Positions 23,323 through 33,600 of a stretch of DNA of 64,000 bases are shown one piece after another (position 1 is the stretch's first letter; each line of letters starts with the position of its first letter). The position numbers were made by a program, and so were the translations under genes. The notes below the pieces were generated by a model. The model did not search any database. It was not told where the DNA came from and was given only the letters and a program-made list of their open reading frames with translations. This DNA is from Aurelia coerulea (taxonomy: Eukaryota > Cnidaria > Scyphozoa > Semaeostomeae > Ulmaridae), in the NCBI GenBank assembly GCA_039566865.1, contig CM076961.1:1991501-2055500 (forward strand), written 5' to 3'.

Positions 23323-23470
23323 TTAAAGGGTCTGTTTCATCCAGCATTCCTTGTACGTGCCTGATGTTCCTTTGTTGTCCGCCATTTTCATGGGCCATGA
23401 AAATGGCGGCAACAAAGGAACATCAACAGACGGCACGTGCAAGGCATGCTGGATGAAACAGACCCTTTAA
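23323..23470. mobile_element. Compact near-perfect palindrome, TTAAAGGGTCTG ends
   Basis: Two arms of about 70 bases are almost perfect inverted copies: TTAAAGGGTCTGTTTCATCC ... and GGATGAAACAGACCCTTTAA, meeting around GGGCCATG. A half copy is at 42773-42803, next to the satellite. Confidence 0.8.
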
Positions 23471-23845
23471 GTCTGTAGGTAGATATTAAAAACTGCGTGC
23501 AGACGAACTTTGAACACTTGCTCGCATCTTTCACCACCCGAAATCAAATTCCTAATCTCATCAAAAATTTATAACATATGATCTGCATATTGTGTTGTAA
23601 GATCAATTCTATTGTGTTAACGGTTGGTTGCACACGGTCCCCATTTACTGCACTCAGCACCTTTTTTGATGCACACGAAACATAAGTATGAAAATTTGCC
23701 TCGTTGAGATGAGCTATTTTATGTTTACAATACATGTCATCTTTCTGGAGCCGTCTCTGTGTGGAAGAAAGACGATTTCAAAGTCTTCTTGGACAGAAAT
23801 TCTTTCTCGTTTTATTTCTCATAGAAAGTTTTAGGTTTCTGATAA

Positions 23846-24009
23846 TTCAGGGCCGTAGGAGGCAGCTTCGGATTGGGGGGGGGCAATTGTTCGTAAAACA
23901 ATAGAGAACAATACATATGATTAATGCGTATGACGTAGTACCATTGTTTTCAAAATTATTGGTGGTGTTGAGCCCCTCTGCCCCCCCCCCCCCCGCTTCC
24001 TACGGGCCT
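23846..24009. mobile_element. Short TIR element (family M), CAGGGCCGTAGGA ends
   Basis: Left CAGGGCCGTAGGAGGCAGC with a poly-G run, right poly-C then GCTTCCTACGGGCCTG. TCTGATA occurs on both sides. Related partial sequences lie at 15087-15245 and about 21862-21970. Confidence 0.6.
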
Positions 24010-24079
24010 GTCTGATACAAACGTGCAATTATGTAAAGACGTTTATCAACTTTTGAAGTAAGTTTATTTGCTCTTGGCT

Positions 24080-24734
24080 TAGACTTGCCCCAAGTCTATT
24101 TCGTAAAAAAAGTTTCGTCAAAAATATCAAGAAATACTGGAGTATACTTTCAGATAGACTTAGGGACAGTGCAAAGTTTATTTTATGACATGGCCGGTGC
24201 AATACGTAACGGGGTAACTACTTTTTTTTAGCTTGTACAGAACTGGGTCAACACTTTTTACAAAGCAAATATGAACGGGGCAGTACCTTTTTATAAGCTC
24301 AAGATGAAGTTTGAAATATGAAATGGCTAATTTTGAGGCCAAAATTGTGGATCATGCAAGTTGAGAAATGCTTGGAAGGATGTGTATGAACATGACGCAA
24401 AATGTCCTTGTCAGTTACTTGCAAAAACGATTCATCAGTCATTTCTCTTCATCTTCAAAGTCGATTTTTTCGTTTACAAAGTCTCGTAAAGGCAAGAATT
24501 GATTATGTTATGGTCTTTGGCTAATTCATCGGTGGTACATTTGTTGTTCATGAATACGGGGCAGATACATTTTTTTAAGGAAAGGGTGACGGGGCAGTTG
24601 GTTTTTTGGCAATAATTTCATACAGGGCGAGCAGATTTTTTTGCAAGAATTTTCATTCTCCACCGGTCATGTAATATAATAAATTTTGCCCTGTCCCTTA
24701 TTACAGTTGACGAAATAAACTTGGGGCAAGTCTA
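24080..24734. mobile_element. TIR element (family K), exact 9-bp target duplication
   Basis: Ends TAGACTTGCCCCAAGTCTAT and AAACTTGGGGCAAGTCTA. CTCTTGGCT at 24071-24079 and 24735-24743 is an exact 9-bp duplication. The interior has no long ORF. A Mutator-like origin is inferred from the duplication length. Confidence 0.75.
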
Positions 24735-24794
24735 CTCTTGGCTCAAAAGATTGGATTGGAGAATTGATAAATTCATATTATTAAATATCAGAAA

Positions 24795-25450
24795 GTAACT
24801 TGGATACACGTATTTTTTTATAAGAATCTGCCATAAGAAACTCAACTCTCAGATCGCCAAAAAATTAAGAAACTCCAGTACTGGGAAAACATTAACCTGT
24901 GTTCCAGACCCCTTTGAAAGGGGTTTAGGGGTATGGAACACAGGCTAGGAAAATATAAATTAAGAAACTATATATTTTGATAAAGGAAATCCTTGACATA
25001 CTCTACTTTTCACTTGTTTCTTGTATCATATTACTCGTAAGGTACTTCAGTAATGTCTACAAAAACCTGAACATTTAAGAAACTTTCAGTACTGGCTTAA
25101 ATTCTTGGTTTCTTATATGAAATATTTGCAGATCAAGTAACTTTCTTTGGTAAAAATAGAATAAATAGGTTTTGAAAATGTTCCCAAAGCCCAAAACAAC
25201 AATCAAACTAAAATGAAAGTCTGCCTCAAAAAAGATGCCACTTGAGATTTGCGATAACGCAGAACTATTCACGCAAAACTAATCCAATATTCTTATTCGC
25301 CGACATTTTCACGTTACACGTTGTTTTTCATAAGAAACTGGTTTATAAGAAACTAGTACTACGATCCCGACTACGATAACCAAAAATTTAAGAAACTCTA
25401 GTACCACGCCCAAGAACAGTTAAGAAACTCTAAACCTTTATTTCTGTTTG
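24795..25450. repeat. TAAGAAACT-rich repeat
   Basis: Many copies of TAAGAAACT in both orientations, and segments (AACTCTCAGATCGCCAAAAA, CCAGTACTGG) shared with 27660-28140. A small perfect-looking hairpin, CCTGTGTTCCAGACCCC with its inverse, lies at about 24895-24943. Probably diverged foldback elements. Confidence 0.45.
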
Positions 25451-26007
25451 TCTCTCTTATTCTATGTCTCTCTAACGAAGGTACCTTCATCTTTTCTTGA
25501 TTTTTAACTGCAAAATTGGTAAATTTGTGCCTTGATGTGCATGGCTTTTTCTTTATGATGACAATGTCAAAGCAAAATGGAAGCCCTTTGTCGAGAAGAA
25601 GGCTCAACTTAGAACAATACCACCATTTTAGGCCCAAAAAATAAGGAACTAATTGAGAAACTTTTACTACTAAAACGCCGAAATTTTCATGTAAAATTAA
25701 GAAAAGTTTAGTACTAACAAGATCCAAATTTCTTAAAAAAAAACGTGTGTCCTTCTTCAGAATATCACCTTTCAAGCCATGACATTTAGTTCAATTTGAA
25801 TGGGAGTTGATTTTGACCACCCTACCCAATACGCATGCGTTCAATATATGGATGAATTTTTAAATTTTTGTTGTGGAGAAATTTTGAGCAGAAAAGATTT
25901 GGAATTAAAATTGCAACTAATTATTCAATTCTTGCGGTGAAATATATTGAGTTATCATAAGAAGCTTATTACTGTTCATATTGGGTAAGTTCTTTGGATA
26001 TTTACAG

Positions 26008-26196
26008 TGCTGTGGTGTGATAAGAAGCGAAGAGAGCATTGTGGAGAAAGTAAGTTAGGCCGGTTTGCTGAAAAGATCTTGAAAAGATCAAATCCTTTGG
26101 GTGGACCAATACAAAGAGAAAGAACAAAGGTCGCTCAAACACAAACAGAGAGTGTTAACAAGATTCTTTCATTGCACAGAGCTTGTCAAGAAACCG
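26008..26196 (+). CDS. Candidate internal exon, unknown gene
   Basis: Acceptor GGATATTTACAG, donor ACCG|GTAAAT. The 189-base frame is open and basic, reading LWCDKKRREHCGESKLGRF then AEKILKRSNPLGG and ending NKILSLHRACQET. Both ends are phase 1, so it could splice directly to the candidate exon at 11821-12042, which would put ZnT copy A inside an intron. No family recognised. Confidence 0.35.
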
Positions 26197-26881
26197 GTAA
26201 ATTTTTGTTCTTATCGTTTCCGATATGCTTGAAATATAGATGGTCAAAACCTGCAGGGATCGGGCTCTTCTGTGTGTGCTGTGTGTGCTTTATTGTTTTC
26301 AAATCGTTAACAAAGAAATAGCTGAATCATTACAATCTGGTGTACAATATCTTTACAACAAGGACAATCTATCACAACAACAAGAAGTCTTTTCTTTTGA
26401 AACTTTCAGGAAATAGCAAACTTTGGTGAGAATCACATGCAAATCACATGCAACTCTGCCGTTTTACTCGAGGTTTTTTTTATAAAATGTTGAGCATGGT
26501 TCCTGAGTACACAAGACAAGGATAGAAAGCGTTGCTCACAAACTGGACCTCATTAGCAAGTGGAGACCATCGATAGTTATCGAGGAGTTTATTTGCATGA
26601 GAATCTGAGAATTGGATTGGCTGTAAAGAAAGTCAGAACAATTGTAAAAATTAGGCAAATTAACTGGTTAGGGTGGTTAGCAGAAGAGTGAAAAGCAGAC
26701 AAACAGTTCAAAGATTCGAAAGTTGAAGTGCTTATCTGTAAGCCAAGAAAAATTTCCAAGCCTGTGAAACTGTGAGTTCACTGCAGAGGAAGTGAGTTTC
26801 GCAATACCACCAGTAGAAAACAGTTATCCTGCTTTGCAGTGACAGAACACTAAAAACTAAAAGGTAAAAAACTCATCCAAG

Positions 26882-27602
26882 ATGAAGATCAAAAGTTGTA
26901 ATCTGAGTCGAAGGACTAGCTTCATCTCAATGATGCTTTTGACGTCATCCTTCTTCCTTGTTGAAATAATTGTAGGTTATATCACAAACTCTATGGCCTT
27001 GGTAGCCGATTCTTTCCATATGTTGTCAGATGTGGCATCTCTAATCGTAGGCTTCTTAGCCCTCCGTTATTCTGCAATGGGTAAAAGAACGCATAAATAC
27101 ACTTTTGGTTATGTGCGAGCAGAAGTGTTAGGTGCCTTAGTGAATGCTGTTTTCTTAGTGGCATTGTGCTTTTCAATTTTTGTTGAATCAATGAAACGAA
27201 TGGTGATTCCTGAAGAGGTTGATAATGCTGAATTGGTGTTAATTGTTGGTTCTGTTGGGCTTGTTGTGAATGTAATTGGTTTGTTTTTGTTTCATCAACA
27301 TGGGCATGGTCATTCCCATGGCGGGGGTCATGGTCATTCCCATGGAGGGGGCCATAGGCATTCACATGACGCTGGGCAAAATTGTCATTCCACAGGAGAC
27401 AAAAATGGTGCTGATCATGAGGGTGCAAAACTAATGGATCAAGAGTTCCAAGGGGTGCAGATTGTTGCAGAAAAGGAGAAGGAAAGATTGGCATTGATGG
27501 GATCAAATGGAGACGTTGTCAAGACTACCGTTGATGTGACATGTCCCTTGGTATTGGATGATGATGTCATTGGAGAGTATAAGACTGAGATCACCGCTGA
27601 AG
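26882..27602 (+). CDS. SLC30A1: ZnT copy B exon 1 (TM1-TM4, His loop, acidic insert)
   Basis: ATG at 26882 precedes TM1 in the same place as copy A. The donor is GAAG|GTAAAA in phase 1 after ...KTEITAE. The frame continuing to 27634 is intron. Confidence 0.93.
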
Positions 27603-30600
27603 GTAAAATATTACATTTATCTTTTATTATTTAGATTTTTCGGATGCCTTCTGCCACATGTATTTTTTATGAGAAACTGCTGGTAAGAAATTTAACTCTC
27701 AGATTGCCAAAAACTTCCAGCACTGGAAAAATATAACTCAAATAACTACACTCATTTTTTTTTATAAGAAACTAAGGTCTGGGGCTGGTAGGCAATTTCT
27801 TAAATTATTGGGTCATTTCCCTACCAAAAGTTTCTTACGTGTTTCTTATATTTTTAATGCCAGAAGTGTAGAGTTAATCTTGTCTTGTCTAAAGGGTTCC
27901 CAAAGTACTTAGTAAGGCCTCAAAACAAGTCAATAACATAATTCGCACTCAAAATATTGTCCAAACAGTTGCTATAATAACTGTACAGAGTCAAAAATAT
28001 TTGATTGCGACAGGAAAATTAAACCTGTAAATTACAAAAGTTTCTTAGCTTTTTAAATTCAGGTAGGGTTGTTTCTTAACTTTCGAAAAATTGAGCTACC
28101 GTTTCTTATAAGCGGTTTCTTATAAAAAAAATGAGTGTATTTATATTGATAAAGGAAATCCTTAGCATATTTTCATCTTATTTTCATTTGTTTCTTGTAT
28201 GATATTACTTGCAATATATATACTGTATATGTACTTGAGTAATGTCCAATCATTGGAAAGGTGTCAGGAATCTTTAATCTTTAACAATCCTTCATATTTA
28301 TACAGGTTAATTTGTTTAGTAAGTAGAATTGCTAATGTAAAACTGTTATCAATCAAAAACCTGTTTGGAAATTTCCTGGAGACCGCAGATAGTGGACATG
28401 AAGATTGTTATGGAACTTTCAAGAAACCTAGTATAAGAAACTCAGAATATTGAAGGTCTAAGAATTTTAGGAAAGTGTCAGTATTAGATAAAATCCTTAG
28501 TTTCTCATAAAAATGTGTGAAACTGATAGTCAGGTTGAGCGAATCCATTGAGTGATTTTGTTTTTGCAGAAAATTCAAAAGGAAAATTAGCAGTCTCTTT
28601 AAGATCGGATGGAACCCACAATCTCCAGATTTCTGATCCACTTTTTTAACCATTAGACCACAATTTTGCCCTTGAGCAATTTTATAGAATGTCTTTCAAT
28701 AGTCAAGCCATTCTAAATGGAAGAACCTTATGGTTTTTATGAGAAACTGCTTCACTGTCTACAAGAAGTGACCAGAGGTCAATGGACAGCATTGCCAAAG
28801 GGCTAAGAACGATTGAAGGTATTTGAGTGTTATTTGTTTCTGCAAACAGTGTTAAGTGCACTTTAGTACCACACCAAAGCTACTTGGCTCTTCCTTTTAA
28901 ATTTGCACTGTGGTAGCCTGCCGACAATCTTAACCAGACCTTAAGGGCTGTGCGCAGGCTTGCGCTAAAGGGGACAAAGGTACAGTAATCTATATAAACC
29001 TCATCACAGCTGTGACAAAGATTTCTATTCCAAGTAATAACCCACAATGATAGATTCCTGCCAGCAAAAGATATATAATATTTCGTTCTTTCTTATATGA
29101 AACTTGAAACTGCAATAGCAAAGTTTGATTTGTAACGTAATTCTCCTTTGAACTTCATTTAGTGCTTGACCTAGGTACTTGACTTTTGATACTTGGATTA
29201 GTTGTGGATAGGGATGTTCTTCTCTGGAAATAAGATACCAACCCGTATTCATACCCCATGAGAATATATCATCCCAGTTTGAAAGGCCCCCAGGGGGGTT
29301 CTCCCATTATGGCCAGTCAGGGTTAAAGAGGGCCAAAGCAAAAATTTTGAAAAATACCCTCAAATCGTAGTATGTTTTACAGAAACTCCCAAATGGTAGT
29401 TTGTGGACCTAGCATTGGGCCATTTGGTAGCATCTGATAGCGAAAATTTTCAGCAGTTTTTCGAAATTTTCTATTGTAAAAACTGATTGAACAAAGCAAG
29501 AAAACTTCAAAATTCAAAGATAATTATTGCTGCAACGACTATATTGCCATACGGAGGAGCCTATTGAGTTGAAATCTTATCACTGGCCAGGAATCTTGGA
29601 ATACCCCCAATTGGTAGTTGGAGTTGACAAATAGAGCTATTTGGTAGCCATTTCGTCAGACCCTCAAACCTACTGGACCCCCTGTTAGGTCATAATGGGA
29701 GTACCCCCCCCCCGGGGAAAGGCCACTGCTCTCCAGATATCAAGACGGTGATATTGACAAATATGTTATTTAATGGTGGAAATGTTCAAATCCATTTAAA
29801 AAAAATTTACCTGATTGAAATCGAAAACTGCAATTATGAGGGATTTCCTCGATAGAGCCACCATATTTGGTGGTTCTTACTTGAGAAAATCCCCCATAAT
29901 TTCAGAACGGATTGGCCGATTTCAGTCAGGTTTGTTTTAAAATGTATTTGAAAGCCCTACCAATCAACACAGCACAATCCATCAAATACTCATGAGAGAA
30001 GAGTGAACTGGAGGCTTGGAAAATTGTGCAGAACCACGCCCTTTACACCCTCAGGGGGGATCATTACTCAAATTTTAACATAGAACTCTGTGATTTGAAT
30101 CTGGGCAAATATACTTGTCTTTTTCGTGAAAATGAGACAACTTGAGGTAATAATTCCCAATGCTTGAAACTAACAAGGCATGTCGATTCGTTTTAAGTCA
30201 AATGTAACTTGTGCTTTTCCAAGACAACTATTCTCGTTCGGACTGGACAAATAATGAAATCGAGATCCGTCCTTGCTCTTCGAATTCAAGCAAAACAATA
30301 CAACAGGGCACAAACTAAAGTTATTCAAGAAAAGATGCAACTTAAACGTTCGTAAAACATTTTTCACGCAACAAGTCATTAATGACTGGAATGATTTATC
30401 AAGCGAAGTTATCAACTGTTCGACAGTGCAAAAATTTGAACGAGCACGTAGCAAGATTCTCGTACACTTAGATTTAGTCATGTGACAGAACATAACAGGG
30501 CTTTATTGGTCTCACGACCTTCCAATTCCTTAACTACTTATATTATTATTATTCTTATTATATCACGAGACTGATGCATTTAAAGGTCAGTCATTTATAA

Positions 30601-33600
30601 CTCTGGGTACCGGGGCGGGTTAGAATTGGTGGGGTATGAAAGCTATTCGAAGGAGAATTGGGGGTGTGAAACTTTTTGGAAATTTTAGAGGGGGCACGAA
30701 AATTTTTAAGGTATATTCTTTAGAAAATTATTTCAACGAAACGATAAGGCCTATGGAATACCATATCTTCGCATAAATTCAAATCTACCTAAGCTCTTAA
30801 TGACAGCCTTCAAATCTTTCATTATAATTGTGTAAAGTTCCAGCTCAATGTCCTTCCATGGTAGTATTTCGCATTAAGCTGAAATGGCATTGCCTTCCTT
30901 TTTTATCTCTTTCATAAAGACAGAACTTCTTTGATGTGGTTATCTGAAAATAGTTAGATAGATGGCCAGCGGTGGGGTATGAAATTTTTTTATAATTTTT
31001 CAATGTGGTTTGAAAATTTTTAGGGAAAATTGGAAAGGGTATAAAAACTTTTAACCAGTTTAGAAGTTCTGACCCGCCCCTGTACCCAGAGTTATAAATG
31101 ACTGACCCCTTATCGAAAATAGCAAGCCTACAGCAGCACTAGGTCCTTGAAGAACCAATATTTTTTGCTTTTCCAGGCGAAGAAACCCTCATTCTCCAAA
31201 GATCCGGTGAAAAACACAAGCCATCGAAAGAACCAAAACCAGCCGATCAACTCAACATGCGCGGTGTGTATCTACACGTGCTTGGAGACGCCCTTGGCTC
31301 TGTCATTGTCATCATAAATGCTTTGATCATAAAGTACGCCTCTGGAAAATGGACACTGTATATTGATCCTGTCATGAGTGTATTGATGGTGATCATCATA
31401 TTGAAGACTTCCATTCCACTGCTCAAAGAATCTTCCATGATTCTTATGCAAACAGTTCCAACACATCTGAAAATCAAAGAAATACAAGAGAAATTGGTGG
31501 GGCAAATCAATGGTGTGCTCAGTATCCACGAGTTTCATATATGGCAGTTGTCCGGAAATAAGATCATTGGTAAGTGACGTCACTTTGTTTAAAGGCGTGG
31601 CTGTGATTGGCTAGTCGTGATGTTGAAATCACTAACAAAGAACCTGGCCTCTGAATAATTACCAAGCCTTTATGATTTTGGATCATACTTTGTTTCGCGA
31701 ATAGAGGGAGTCATATCATTATCACCTTCATTATTTTCAGTGTACAGCGAAATTACTGACGCTTGCCCAATTCTATTCTTTTCTATTGTCTTATTCGTCC
31801 AATTAACGCCACGACAGTGTGCCTTTAAAGTACACTTGTGCTCGGCTCTCCTAACACGTCAACTCACGCTAAATCAGACAACGCGAACGCCCTCTTCTAA
31901 ATTAGCGCAAGTAAATTCGTGAAAACAGAATGTTATTTTGGAAGCTGAAGTTCCCAGTCATACGGATTTAGTTGACTCCAGCGCTTTGAATTTAGCTTCA
32001 ATCAATGTCTAATCACTCTAAAAATTTTCCTCGATAGTTAACTTGAAGATAGGACCTCGTGTGTTGATATTGGTACTTTGAGAGCAGACATGTTTATCTT
32101 CAAAGCTCAAATTTGCCTCCTCCTACAAACCAGAGCTTTAGCCTTTTTTTGGCCTAAGCAATCTCTCAAGGCACAGCGTATAAATCAACGATAGCCTTGA
32201 TAAAATTTGAACAATATTAGATCTTGTGTTATTCTGTTTTCCAGAAGTCACCCCCAGTCATCCATTGGGCAGTTTCTTAATTTTTCATTAATTTCAGTTC
32301 TTAATTTAGATGTGCTTCAGGAATTTGCTTAGGCCAAAAGTTTTGGTAAAGCGCTGGTTTGCAAGTGGACGCAAATTTGAGCTTTCAAGATTTATATCTC
32401 TGCTCTCAAAGCATCAATACCAAAAAACAAGGCATCTATGTTGAAGTTAACTATCGAGGAACATTTTGAGAGTGATTAGCAATTGATTAAAGCTAACTTC
32501 ACATCGCTGAAGTCAACCAAATCTGTATACATGGGTATTGGGACACCCTGTACCATAATAGAGTTACTGGTTATTTTGCTGGGGATATTAAAGAGAACAT
32601 AAGAAGATTTCGATAACAATTTTGCAATGGCTGCGGTCACACTAGGCGTCGTTACCTCATTGTATCTGTTCAAAACAACCGGTTAATTATGCAGTGATAT
32701 GTGACCGCATTTTCATTTCACATACAACGCTGTTACAGTGCTTTGATCCTGGGGGTTGATTCCCTTTGAAAACTATCAGATACAAAACAATGGGCAAAAC
32801 AAGGTCCCGAGCTATATTTAGTATTGTTTTGGAGAATATACCAATCGCAGCCTTGCGTAGTTGTCACATGACAAATCATATCACTGTGTGACCGGGTGTC
32901 ATTGTACCGTTATATTGCCGTACTTTTTGGTGGCAAAAACAAATTGTAAGAAAATGAAGCAATTCTCATTACAACGCGAAAATACAGTAGTGTGACCGCT
33001 GTTTCATAAAATCGAGCAAGACCTGAGGATAAATATGCCCTTCTTACATTTCAATGTATATGGGCTGCTTATTCAAGTTCCTTAGAAGGTTTATGCAATT
33101 TTAACCTTGTCAGGGTTGAAAATGGGACGAAATTTGATGTGATGTTTTAGTGTTTCTCAAGACTTTTTTCAAAAATAGCGTCCAGTAAAATTTCTGGAAA
33201 TCTAGAACGGTTTGAGCGATTTTAATGAAATAACTTTCCACATCTAAGTTAGCATTTTTGCTTCAAAATGATAGACGAATCATTGAAATCGGTACAGAAA
33301 TCATGATTGTACCGGGTGTCCCAAAAAAAAGTACTCCTATTTAAAAAATCACCAAAAATTGATTATCAAACCTTTGATGAAATTTTTTTTGAATTGCTTT
33401 GTCAAAGACACAAAAATGTTCACAGATGATAAAATGTTTGCTTTTGATACAGCAAGGTAGGAAATTTACGCGTTGAAAAACCTTATTTTGAGCAACAGTT
33501 TTTAAGCAAAATGCTCAATCTTGCCTAAGAGTCAAAAAGCTCAGATTTTTTATCATCATTGAAGTCTCCAATGATAGTGCGCATTTATTTCTGTCATTTA

